A DNA stretch of 64,000 nucleotides. Source: an uncultured SAR86 cluster bacterium. Lineage in GTDB: Bacteria > Pseudomonadota > Gammaproteobacteria > Magnimaribacterales > AG-339-G14. The DNA lies in contig CACMTR010000001.1 in assembly GCA_902616715.1 (NCBI GenBank), positions 372,001-436,000 on the forward strand, written 5' to 3'. A model generated the notes under the pieces. It was not told the DNA's origin. It saw nothing but the letters and a program-made list of their open reading frames with translations, and ran no database searches. Positions 8,987 through 17,140 of the stretch are shown here, piece by piece. Position 1 is the first letter of the stretch; every line of letters begins with the position of its first letter. Both the position numbers and the translations under genes were made by a program.

Positions 8987-9761
8987 ATCTATCATTGTCA
9001 CTGGAGGAGCTAAGGGTATTGGCAAAGCAATGGCAAAAGCCTTTAAGAATGCTGGAGCAGCTTATGTTTTAATTGCTGATCTTGATGACATTGAAGGAGA
9101 AAAAACTGCAAAAGAAATTGATGTTAAGTTTAAAAAAACTAATGTTGCTGTAGAAAGTGAAATTATTGATTTAATAAATACTGCAAACGAAGATGCCGGA
9201 AGAATTGATATTTTCTGTTCAAATGCTGGAATTGGCGGAGCTCCAATGCTTTTAGACGTTACGACTGAAGATTGGCAGAATATTTGGGAAGTGAACGTAA
9301 TGAGTCATATTCACGCAGCAAAAAATGTCTTACCGCAAATGCTTGAACAAGGGAGTGGATACTTAGTTAATACTTCTTCTGCAGCAGGTCTTCTTACTCA
9401 AGTTGGACTCGCTCCCTACTCCGTAACAAAGGCAGCTGCATTAAGTTTGGCAGAATGGATCAAGATTACTTATGGAAAAAAAGGTATTGGTGTTTCGTGT
9501 TTATGTCCGCAAGCAGTCAATACTGCGATGACGGCCAATGGGGCAGGAACTGCAGGAGTAGATGGTATGATTGAACCAGAAGAATGTGCAACTGCTGTCT
9601 TAGAAGCTATAGAAAAAGAACAATTTCTTATTACTCCTCACGAAGAAGTTCTTGAGTACATTAGTAGAAAAGCTAACGATTATGATCGCTGGATAAGTGG
9701 AATGCAAAGACTTCAAGGAAAATTTGAGGAATTCTATGGCGACTTGTTTAAGAAAATCTAA
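8970..9761 (+). CDS. Short-chain dehydrogenase/reductase
   Basis: 263 residues. TGGAKGIG cofactor motif at residues 11-18, an Asp at the end of strand 2 (ADLDD) implying NAD, NAGIGG near 85, and active-site Ser-Tyr-Lys in NTSSAAG / PYSVTK. The longer C-terminal half with an EEVLEYI helix is typical of the SDR subgroup often found beside acyl-CoA ligases in marine Gammaproteobacteria. Probably oxidises a hydroxyl group on the pathway intermediate. Confidence 0.84.
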   Translation: MEISNKSIIVTGGAKGIGKAMAKAFKNAGAAYVLIADLDDIEGEKTAKEIDVKFKKTNVAVESEIIDLINTANEDAGRIDIFCSNAGIGGAPMLLDVTTEDWQNIWEVNVMSHIHAAKNVLPQMLEQGSGYLVNTSSAAGLLTQVGLAPYSVTKAAALSLAEWIKITYGKKGIGVSCLCPQAVNTAMTANGAGTAGVDGMIEPEECATAVLEAIEKEQFLITPHEEVLEYISRKANDYDRWISGMQRLQGKFEEFYGDLFKKI

Positions 9762-9779
9762 TTAAAAGATTCTCAACTC

Positions 9780-10508
9780 ATGAAAAATACCGAAACGTTT
9801 GAGATTTTTGGTATTGACCATGTTTTAACTATATTATTTATTTTAGTAATTTCTCTTCTAATTCCTTACCTATTAAAAAATAAAACTAGAAAAAGTTTAT
9901 ATACATTTACTAGTCTTTTAGCGACAGTAATGATTGTTAATGAATTAGGTAAAGCTTTTTATTACCCTTATCTCTATCCCGATCGATACGAATTTTTTGA
10001 AATGCTCCCCTTTCATTTATGTCATCTTTCCTCTTTCACAATTTCTATATTTTTATTAACTAATCAAAAAACTTTTTTTAATTTGGCCTTTTTTTGGGGA
10101 ATCGCAGGATGTTCAATGGCTTTAACTCAGCCAGACGTGCCCTTTAAATTTCCTGACGCAAATTTTTTACTTTACTTTTTTTCACACGGACTCCTTTTAT
10201 TTGCAATCATGCTATCAGCAATTACTTTTAGAAATAGACCGAATTTTGAGGAGTTAAAAAAAACTGTCTTAATAAGCATTCCAGTAGTGGCGACAATTTA
10301 TTTAATCAATGTCACAATTAATTTCTTTGTGGATGGTTCTCCTGCAAATTATTGGTATTTAATTAAATTTCCTGATGGAGCAAATTTAACAGCTTTTATG
10401 CCTGATCCACCTGCACACCTCCCAATATTCTTTGTATTAGGATTATTAGCTTTTGGCTTAATCTATCTACCTTTCTATATTTACGATAGATTTTTTACTA
10501 ATAATTGA
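9780..10508 (+). CDS. YwaF/TIGR02206 (TMEM164-like) integral membrane protein
   Basis: 242 residues with about six or seven hydrophobic segments. The family signature is visible: an N-terminal GxDH-type segment before helix 1, LPFHLCHLS near residues 78-86, a glycine-rich GIAG helix, and FFSHG in the fourth helix. YwaF-like bacterial proteins are uncharacterised; the eukaryotic relative TMEM164 is reported as a lipid acyltransferase that uses a conserved cysteine, which would correspond to the Cys of LCHL. Its place inside an acyl-CoA synthetase operon fits a lipid role (inference). Confidence 0.75.
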   Translation: MKNTETFEIFGIDHVLTILFILVISLLIPYLLKNKTRKSLYTFTSLLATVMIVNELGKAFYYPYLYPDRYEFFEMLPFHLCHLSSFTISIFLLTNQKTFFNLAFFWGIAGCSMALTQPDVPFKFPDANFLLYFFSHGLLLFAIMLSAITFRNRPNFEELKKTVLISIPVVATIYLINVTINFFVDGSPANYWYLIKFPDGANLTAFMPDPPAHLPIFFVLGLLAFGLIYLPFYIYDRFFTNN

Positions 10509-10534
10509 TAAAAATAGAACTCTGAGATGAAATT

Positions 10535-12301
10535 ATGAATAAATTAAAATGGAAGATCTTAGGAATTTACGAAGACCTTTCTTATTACATCCTTGGCTTA
10601 CCTAGATTCCTATTTGTTTGGAAAGACAATAAGAAACTTTCTCTTCTTAATTTTTTTGATAACAATGTAAAGAAACGTCCCAACGATATTGCTTTTATTT
10701 TTGAGGGAGATGAAATTACGTGGAAAGAGGCAGACGAACAAACCAACAAATATGCAGGTTTTTTAAAATCTCAAAATATCAATAAAGGAGATTGCTTTGC
10801 TATTTTGATGGATAATAGCCCAGATTTTTTAATGTTACTTCTCGCATCTTTTAGAGTTGGATCTTTAGCTGCATTAATCAATACCACCGTTTCAGGAGAA
10901 GGTTTAAAACACGTAATTGGCATTTCCGATGTTAAATTAATCACTGCAGGAGCATCTCATTTAGAAAAATTAAGTTCGGCATTAGGTGATAGTGATTTAA
11001 AAAATATTCCAATCTTTGGTATGGAAGACAATGAGAAGATACCAGACCAAGTTGAAGATATTAAAAAGTTATCAAAACAATTCTCAACTTTTATTCCCTA
11101 TCAACCAATTATGAAAGACGTTGCTGCATATATTTTTACGTCAGGAACAACTGGTTTGCCTAAAGCAGCTTTGGTAGATCATGCTAAGTTAGTAAAGGGT
11201 TCTTTTGCAGGACATTTTCTTTGTTTTAATTTCAATAAAAATGACCGTTTATATATGACTCTTCCTTTATATCACTCTACTGGCTTAATTCTAGGGTGGG
11301 CAGCTAGTTTAAGAAGTGGATGCCCTAATTTAATAAAATCAAAATTCTCAGCTTCCGATTTTTGGAATGACGTAAAAAAATATAATGTAAATAAATTTAT
11401 TTACGTTGGTGAACTTTGTAGATATCTAATGAATTTACCTCCCTCCGATGGAGATAAAGACAATCCAATTACTCAGATCTCAGGAAATGGCTTGAGGCCA
11501 GATATTTGGGAGTCTTTTCAAAAAAGATTTAATATCAGCAAAATCGTGGAAATTTATGGAGCTACCGAGGCTGTTGGTATGACAATTAATTCTTTTGGAA
11601 GATCTGGGATGATTGGAAGAAAACGATCAGACTCTACAATTATTCATTGTAATAAAGATGACGGTTCTCCAATATTAAATGATGAAGGATTCTGTACTAA
11701 AGTGTCAGAAGGTGAAACCGGACTATATATTCAAAAAATTAGCTCGTCTGCAAAATTTCAAGGTTATTTAGATGCTCAAGCTTCTAACAAGAAAATTCTT
11801 CAAAACGTATTTAAAACTGGAGATCAATATTTTAATACGGGAGACTTGATTACTCTTCACGATAACAATTGGTTATCTTTTGCTGACAGAGTTGGAGATA
11901 CTTATAGATGGAAAAGCGAAAATGTGTCCACTATGGAAGTTGCCGCTATATTAAATAATGCCAGTGGAGTTATGGACTGTAACGTATACGGTGTTCAGAT
12001 TGATTCTGCTGAAGGCAAGGCTGGGATGGCAGCAATGAATGTCTCTGATGAATTTTCCTTCATAAGTTTTATTGAACACGTCAATAAAAATCTTAATACT
12101 TTTCAAAAACCATATTTTTTGAGATTGACTAAAGAAATGCAAACGACTGGAACTTTTAAACATCAAAAGGAAGATCTAAAAAAACAAGGGTTTAATCCAA
12201 GTTTGATCAAAGATAAGCTTTATTTTCTTCAAAAAAACAATTACGTAGAAATTGACCAAGCTTTATATAACCGAATTCATTCGGGGGATGAAAGATTTTG
12301 A
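10535..12301 (+). CDS. FATP-type (SLC27-like) very-long-chain acyl-CoA synthetase
   Basis: 588 residues. The AMP-binding motif TSGTTGLPKAALVDH and the later GDQYFNTGDL and FADRVGDTYRWKSENVST blocks are those of the FATP/VLACS family, which couples fatty-acid or sterol uptake to CoA ligation; YGATE stands for the adenine motif. N-terminal residues 10-30 are hydrophobic (YYILGLPRFLFVW), fitting membrane attachment. The stop overlaps the next start by four bases (TTGA), tying it to the tandem DsbA-like protein. Confidence 0.87.
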   Translation: MNKLKWKILGIYEDLSYYILGLPRFLFVWKDNKKLSLLNFFDNNVKKRPNDIAFIFEGDEITWKEADEQTNKYAGFLKSQNINKGDCFAILMDNSPDFLMLLLASFRVGSLAALINTTVSGEGLKHVIGISDVKLITAGASHLEKLSSALGDSDLKNIPIFGMEDNEKIPDQVEDIKKLSKQFSTFIPYQPIMKDVAAYIFTSGTTGLPKAALVDHAKLVKGSFAGHFLCFNFNKNDRLYMTLPLYHSTGLILGWAASLRSGCPNLIKSKFSASDFWNDVKKYNVNKFIYVGELCRYLMNLPPSDGDKDNPITQISGNGLRPDIWESFQKRFNISKIVEIYGATEAVGMTINSFGRSGMIGRKRSDSTIIHCNKDDGSPILNDEGFCTKVSEGETGLYIQKISSSAKFQGYLDAQASNKKILQNVFKTGDQYFNTGDLITLHDNNWLSFADRVGDTYRWKSENVSTMEVAAILNNASGVMDCNVYGVQIDSAEGKAGMAAMNVSDEFSFISFIEHVNKNLNTFQKPYFLRLTKEMQTTGTFKHQKEDLKKQGFNPSLIKDKLYFLQKNNYVEIDQALYNRIHSGDERF

Positions 12302-13650
12302 TAAAAAAAGCTATTAGAAATTTTCTTAACAGAAGAACCTTTATGTATAAAATTCGTAACAAAGCTATGAATTCTTTTTCTAGCTATGAAAATCTAAAGG
12401 CAATAAGAGAAAAATCAGAATCTAACAGGATAAAGGAAAATAGAAACCATGAAGTTTTATACTTTCATAAAACTGATGATCCCTATTCTCATTTAACGAT
12501 TCAATTTGTCGAAAAACTAAAAGAAGAATATTCTGTTGATCTAATTCCTATCTTAGTTGGTGAAGAAAACCCTGATGCTTTACATGAACCAGATTTGTAT
12601 GAAAAATATTGTCTTGAAGACGTTAAAAGAATTTCTCCCTATTATGGCGTTGATTTCAATGGAGATTCATATCCCGAAAAATCTTTGGTAAATAAAGCAA
12701 ACTCAATTCTTGCGGCTACTGAATCAAACAATTTTATACAAATAGCTAAGAAAGTAAGTACTCATTTATGGAACAATGATGAAGAAGAACTCTCTATGCT
12801 TCAAAAACAGTTTAATTCATCTATGAGCAAAGTAAGTGAGGTTTTATCAGAAGGTAATAAAATTAGAAATGATTGTGATTATTATTTTGGATCAGCTTTT
12901 TATTATGAAAAAGAACTGTACTGGGGAGTAGATAGATTAAATTATTTAGAAGATAGACTTACCGAACTTGGTGCAAAGAAATCACCTTCAAATGAATCTT
13001 TAGCTCCTTTATCCATTAAAGCACCTGAAATATTAGATTCAGATAAATTAATTAATTTAACTTATTATCCATCCCTAAATAGCCCCTACACTTTTATAAG
13101 TGCAAAACGTACAAAGCAATTAGAAAAAGATTATCCAATAAATCTGATAACTCGACCTGTTTTACCTATGTTGATGAGAATGATGACCATCCCAACCTTT
13201 AAGGCAAAATATATTATTTCCGATGCAGCAAGAGAAGGCAGGAAATATGACTACGAAATGAAAGAAATATTCTCTCCTATTGGAAAACCTGCTAGAAAGG
13301 CCTATTCTCTTTTCCCAGAAATGGATAAACGCTCAAAAGGTTTTGATTATATTGATGCTTTACTCAAAGCTTCTTTTCAAGATGGAATAAATATCGGTGA
13401 GGATTCGTTCTTAGAGAATTTGGTGATTGAATTAGGTTTTGATTGGCAGGAAATCAAACCTCACTTGAATAGTTCAGCTTGGAAAAAAGTACTCGATGAT
13501 AATGTAAAAGATATGTACCAAGGTAACTGTTGGGGAGTACCAAGCTTTAAAATTACAAATGCTGATGGAAGTAATCCCTACTACGTTTGGGGACAAGATC
13601 GAATGTGGCTTGTAAAAGAAGAGATTTACAAAAGAATTGAGAATACTTGA
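12298..13650 (+). CDS. Tandem DsbA/HCCA-isomerase-like (kappa-GST fold) protein
   Basis: 450 residues, about twice the family length, with two thioredoxin-like units. Unit 1 (about 50-225) has a degenerate DDPYSH site, with Asp61 where the HCCA-isomerase serine belongs, and ends YWGVDRLNYLEDRL. Unit 2 (about 250-445) has NSPYTF with Ser262, then GVPSFKI and YVWGQDRMWLVKEE, the usual C-terminal signature. Unit 1 may thus be structural and unit 2 catalytic. The start is TTG, within the stop of the FATP gene. 2-Hydroxychromene-2-carboxylate isomerases use glutathione; the substrate here is unknown. Confidence 0.75.
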   Translation: MIKKAIRNFLNRRTFMYKIRNKAMNSFSSYENLKAIREKSESNRIKENRNHEVLYFHKTDDPYSHLTIQFVEKLKEEYSVDLIPILVGEENPDALHEPDLYEKYCLEDVKRISPYYGVDFNGDSYPEKSLVNKANSILAATESNNFIQIAKKVSTHLWNNDEEELSMLQKQFNSSMSKVSEVLSEGNKIRNDCDYYFGSAFYYEKELYWGVDRLNYLEDRLTELGAKKSPSNESLAPLSIKAPEILDSDKLINLTYYPSLNSPYTFISAKRTKQLEKDYPINLITRPVLPMLMRMMTIPTFKAKYIISDAAREGRKYDYEMKEIFSPIGKPARKAYSLFPEMDKRSKGFDYIDALLKASFQDGINIGEDSFLENLVIELGFDWQEIKPHLNSSAWKKVLDDNVKDMYQGNCWGVPSFKITNADGSNPYYVWGQDRMWLVKEEIYKRIENT

Positions 13651-13695
13651 ATCTAATTATTAGATTTATTAAATGAATTTAAAATTGCTTTTCAA

Positions 13696-13711
13696 CTCTA
13701 TATATATAGAG
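13696..13711. repeat. Perfect 16-base palindrome upstream of the small basic gene
   Basis: CTCTATATATATAGAG reads the same on both strands and ends 14 bases before the ATG at 13726. It could be an operator, or the stem of a weak terminator for the long operon ending at 13650, since a short T-rich stretch follows. Sequence alone does not decide between these. Confidence 0.45.
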
Positions 13712-13725
13712 AGTGTTTAATTTTT

Positions 13726-13854
13726 ATGAAAGAAGTAAAGAAAAAGAGAAGAAACCCAGTAGCTAAAAATTCAAGAAAATTTAATAAGTCTGCTGTATTC
13801 ACTGATAAGACTAAATATAATAGAAAAGTAAAAACATCCGAAGAAAATGAGTAA
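13726..13854 (+). CDS. Small, very basic conserved-looking protein, 42 residues
   Basis: About one third Lys/Arg, with an ordered pattern: KKKRRNPVAKN, RKFNKSAVF, DKTKYNRK. The arrangement looks like a nucleic-acid or ribosome-binding peptide. It resembles short basic proteins seen in many Gammaproteobacteria (DUF7230-like), but I cannot assign a family with certainty. Its last codons overlap the cystathionine beta-synthase-like gene by eight bases (ATGAGTAA), strong evidence that it is translated. A palindrome lies just upstream. Confidence 0.6.
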   Translation: MKEVKKKRRNPVAKNSRKFNKSAVFTDKTKYNRKVKTSEENE

Positions 13855-14815
13855 AGTTTATTCAAACATCCTTGATATGGTTGGAAATACTCCCCTATTG
13901 AAGATAAATAATATAGACACTGGCATTTGCGAGTTATTTGTAAAACTAGAAAATCTAAACCCTGGAGGATCTATTAAAGATCGTGTTGGTCTTCAAATGA
14001 TTGAGGATGCAGAAAAAAATGGATCTTTAAATAAAGGAGGCACCATAGTTGAATGTACTGCAGGAAATACGGGTCTTGGGTTAGCTCTAGCAGCTAAATT
14101 AAAAGGATATAAATTAATTTTAGTGATTCCTGACAAAATGAGTCAGGAAAAAGTAATGCATTTAGAAGCAATGGGTGTAGATATAGTTTTTACAAGATCA
14201 GATGTCGAAAAAGGACATCCCGAGCATTATCAAGACTTAGCAGCAAAAATTGTTTCAGAAACACCTGGTTCATTTTTCTCCGATCAATTTAACAACCCTT
14301 CTAATCCATATATTCATGAAACTACTACAGGTCCAGAAATTTGGAATCAAATGGATGGAGACATAGATGCCTTTGTAGCAGGCGTTGGAACTGGAGGTAC
14401 GATAAGTGGTGTTGGGAAATTTCTTAAATCAAAAAACCCAAACTTAAAACTTGTAGTTGCGGATCCAATAGGTTCAGTAGTTGCAGATGCTGTAAATAAA
14501 GGTTCTTATAAATATGAAAATGGATCTTGGCTAGTGGAGGGAATCGGCGAAGATCATATTCCTGGAAATTTAAATTTAGATATCATTGATGAAGGAATTT
14601 ATGTTTCAGATAAAAAGGCCTTTGAAATGTTAAATAAGCTTTTGCAAGAAGAAGGCATTTTAGCAGGCACCTCATGTGGGACCTTACTAGAAGCAGCAGT
14701 AGAATGGTGCAAAGCTCAAAAAGAACCAAAAAAAGTTGTTACGCTTATTTGTGATACCGGTAATAAATATCTATCGAAGGCATACAATAAAGACTGGGTT
14801 GAGGAAAATTTATAA
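13847..14815 (+). CDS. Cystathionine beta-synthase / cysteine synthase-like PLP enzyme
   Basis: 322 residues. Fold-type II PLP enzyme: the PLP lysine is Lys44 in GGSIKDR, the substrate loop is TAGNTG, and the phosphate-binding loop is GTGGTISG. The segment VEGIGEDHIPGNLN and the partner gene favour cystathionine beta-synthase over O-acetylserine sulfhydrylase; the C-terminal CBS regulatory pair of eukaryotic enzymes is absent. It would condense serine and homocysteine, or act as a cysteine synthase. The following gamma-lyase-like gene starts two bases after its stop. Confidence 0.85.
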   Translation: MSKVYSNILDMVGNTPLLKINNIDTGICELFVKLENLNPGGSIKDRVGLQMIEDAEKNGSLNKGGTIVECTAGNTGLGLALAAKLKGYKLILVIPDKMSQEKVMHLEAMGVDIVFTRSDVEKGHPEHYQDLAAKIVSETPGSFFSDQFNNPSNPYIHETTTGPEIWNQMDGDIDAFVAGVGTGGTISGVGKFLKSKNPNLKLVVADPIGSVVADAVNKGSYKYENGSWLVEGIGEDHIPGNLNLDIIDEGIYVSDKKAFEMLNKLLQEEGILAGTSCGTLLEAAVEWCKAQKEPKKVVTLICDTGNKYLSKAYNKDWVEENL

Positions 14816-14817
14816 TT

Positions 14818-15981
14818 ATGGCTAATAAAAAAGATCTCAATTTTGAAACAAAGGTTATTCATGCCGGACAAAAGTCTGACCCTACTACTGGAGCGGTAAT
14901 GACGCCTATTGTTTTAGCTTCTACTTTTGAACAATCAAGTCCAGGGGTTCATAAAGGTTATGATTATTCAAGATCAATAAATCCAACCAGAGAAGCTTTT
15001 GAAAACTGTATTGCAAGCTTAGAAAACGGAGTTAAGGGATATGGATTTTCGTCAGGAGTTGCCGCTATTTCTGCTTGTATAGAATTATTGTCGCCAGGTG
15101 ATCATGTTATTGCTATGGATGATTTATATGGAGGCTCAGTTAGATTATTTAATGAAATTAAAACTATTTCTCAAGGTATAGAAGTTTCTTATGTAGATAT
15201 GACAAATGTTGACAACATAAAAGCTAATTTAAAAGAAAATACTAAAATGATTTTTGTGGAAACCCCTACTAATCCTTTATTAAAGGTTGCAGATCTTTCA
15301 AAAATAGCAAGATTGGCAAAAGCGAATAAAATTCTTACTGTTTGCGATAATACTTTTGCCTCACCGTTTAACCAACAACCACTAGATCATGGTTTTGATA
15401 TTGTTATTCACTCAGCTACTAAGTATTTAGGTGGACATTCAGATCTTATTGCTGGGGCAATGGTAATTGGGAAAAAAGATAAAAAATTGATTAATAGAAT
15501 GTCCAACATTCATAATTCCTTGGGGCCTATTACGAGTGCCTTTGATAGCTATCTTTTGTTGAGAAGTCTAAAGACTCTAGTTGTAAGAATGGAGAGACAT
15601 AATAAAAGCGCCATGGAAATAGCTAAATTTTTAGAAAAGCGAAAAGATATTAAAAACGTTATTTATCCAGGCTTAAAAACACATCCTCAACATAAACTTG
15701 CCGCAAGACAAATGAATGGATTTGGAGGAATAGTTTCATTTGAAATCAAAGGTAAATTAAGTAAAGCTAAATCCTTTTTAAAGAAAACAAAGATCTTTAC
15801 ATTGGCAGAGAGCCTTGGTGGCGTTGAAAGTCTTATTGAACATCCAGGATTAATGACGCATGCATCTTTGTCTAAAGAGAGAAGAGAAAAATTAGGGATC
15901 TCTGATACTTTAATTAGATTATCTATTGGATTAGAAAATATCGAGGATCTTAAAGAAGATATAACTCAAGCTTTAAAATAA
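14818..15981 (+). CDS. Cystathionine gamma-lyase/gamma-synthase family PLP enzyme
   Basis: 387 residues, standard Cys/Met metabolism PLP family. The PLP lysine is Lys202 in SATKYLGGHSD; Tyr50-Arg52 (DYSRS) and the ESLGGVESL substrate-carboxylate motif are present. With the preceding CBS-like gene it would make a reverse transsulfuration pair (homocysteine to cysteine via cystathionine), as in mccAB-type pairs; gamma-synthase activity cannot be excluded. It is the last gene of the long plus-strand run. Confidence 0.85.
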   Translation: MANKKDLNFETKVIHAGQKSDPTTGAVMTPIVLASTFEQSSPGVHKGYDYSRSINPTREAFENCIASLENGVKGYGFSSGVAAISACIELLSPGDHVIAMDDLYGGSVRLFNEIKTISQGIEVSYVDMTNVDNIKANLKENTKMIFVETPTNPLLKVADLSKIARLAKANKILTVCDNTFASPFNQQPLDHGFDIVIHSATKYLGGHSDLIAGAMVIGKKDKKLINRMSNIHNSLGPITSAFDSYLLLRSLKTLVVRMERHNKSAMEIAKFLEKRKDIKNVIYPGLKTHPQHKLAARQMNGFGGIVSFEIKGKLSKAKSFLKKTKIFTLAESLGGVESLIEHPGLMTHASLSKERREKLGISDTLIRLSIGLENIEDLKEDITQALK

Positions 15982-16002
15982 ATATTTTTTAAATAAATAA
16001 GC

Positions 16003-16737
16003 TTAGTTTATAAGAAGTTTTATCTTATAAATTATACTTAGCTTAATTTGCTTTAATTTTCTATAAAGTTTTTCTATAAAACTTGTTGAGTGTTTTCTTA
16101 TTTCAACTGAATCAATCACACTTTTAAATTGATTCTTGCTAATTACTGGATATGGTTTTATTCCTTTAATTTTTAAACCTTTAAAGCAAAACCATTGTTT
16201 GTCTACGTCAACTGGTCTACCAAAAGTATTTGATAAATTTAAAAGAATTTTAGCTCCCTTTCTAGTAATTACCTCTGCAATGCATAGAGTTGGAGGTTTG
16301 TAATAACTTTGTATATCAAATTTTTGAAATTTTTCGATATTGGCACCTTTTCTTGGCTTAGTCGATAAGTCAGCTAATTTAAGAATATCCCAATCAGATT
16401 TTAAATTATGCAAATTATCTAAAATAAATTTTAGATTTTCCGTCAAATGGGCATCATCTTCTAATACTAATCCAAAATCAATATCATCATCTAAGATTGC
16501 TTTCCATGCATTGCGGTGAGCAATATAACAACCAATTTCTCCATCAGTAAGAGTTTTGTGATAACCAAGCTTATTTCTCACTTTTGAATAATATTTATTT
16601 TTTAGATCTTGCCTTTCTTTTACATCAACCCCAGGAATTCTCTTGAAAGAAAGATTTTGTTGCTCTAGTTGTTGAGAAATATAATTAAATCTATCGCTAG
16701 ATGATGACATATTTATTACGTATATCTGATATGTCAT
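16003..16737 (-). CDS. Glycosyltransferase family 25 (LOS/LPS sugar transferase)
   Basis: 244 residues. Family signs: the N-terminal IYVINMSSSSDR strand-loop, GEIGCYIAHRNAW near residues 82-94, and LVLEDDAHL near 109-117, which holds the acidic metal/nucleotide-sugar site. GT25 enzymes usually add galactose or glucose to lipooligosaccharide at the cytoplasmic face. The C-terminus is strongly basic (KLYRKLKQIKLS), typical of membrane-surface attachment. It is the last gene of a minus-strand run. Confidence 0.83.
   Translation of the reverse strand: MTYQIYVINMSSSSDRFNYISQQLEQQNLSFKRIPGVDVKERQDLKNKYYSKVRNKLGYHKTLTDGEIGCYIAHRNAWKAILDDDIDFGLVLEDDAHLTENLKFILDNLHNLKSDWDILKLADLSTKPRKGANIEKFQKFDIQSYYKPPTLCIAEVITRKGAKILLNLSNTFGRPVDVDKQWFCFKGLKIKGIKPYPVISKNQFKSVIDSVEIRKHSTSFIEKLYRKLKQIKLSIIYKIKLLIN
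16007..16031. terminator. Possible bidirectional terminator between convergent genes
   Basis: A perfect 9-base inverted repeat, TTTATAAGA / TCTTATAAA with a 7-base loop, lies 25 bases after the stop at 15981 and overlaps the last codons of the convergent glycosyltransferase. The stem is AT-rich and no long T-run follows, so it is weak as an intrinsic terminator. Confidence 0.35.
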
Positions 16738-16753
16738 TTAAAAGGAAAAATTT

Positions 16754-17140
16754 TTAAACGTCGAAATTAAAAAAAGTTAACTTATTTCCATCAAGATCAT
16801 AAATGTAGGCTCCGTAAAAAGCTCCAGCACGTTGGCCAGGTTCGCCATCGTCTTTTGCACCTAGAGATATAGCCTTGGCATACATTTCATCAACTGCTTC
16901 CTTTGAATCTAATGCAATACCTTTCATGGAACCATTTCCAAACGTGGCTTTTTCACCGTTATACGGGACCGCAATAGCTAGGATTACCGAGTTATCTTCA
17001 GGAGACATCCACATAGTAATTCTGTCATTTGCTGGGAATTTTTTAGCGTTTATTAGGCTTAAAAGTTCATCATAGAATTCTTCTGCAGCCTCCTTGTTAT
17101 TTGTGCCTATTGTTGAATAGTATTTTAATTTTGTAGCCAT
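16754..17140 (-). CDS. VOC-superfamily (glyoxalase-like) protein
   Basis: 128 residues with the paired beta-alpha-beta-beta-beta modules of the vicinal oxygen chelate fold: YYSTIGTNNKEAAEEFY at the start, and GAFYGAYIYDLDGNKLTFFNF at the end. The final acidic metal-ligand position is filled by Asn/Lys rather than Glu, so catalysis is doubtful; it could be a binding or resistance protein. The start overlaps the purU stop by one base, so they are co-translated. Confidence 0.75.
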   Translation of the reverse strand: MATKLKYYSTIGTNNKEAAEEFYDELLSLINAKKFPANDRITMWMSPEDNSVILAIAVPYNGEKATFGNGSMKGIALDSKEAVDEMYAKAISLGAKDDGEPGQRAGAFYGAYIYDLDGNKLTFFNFDV

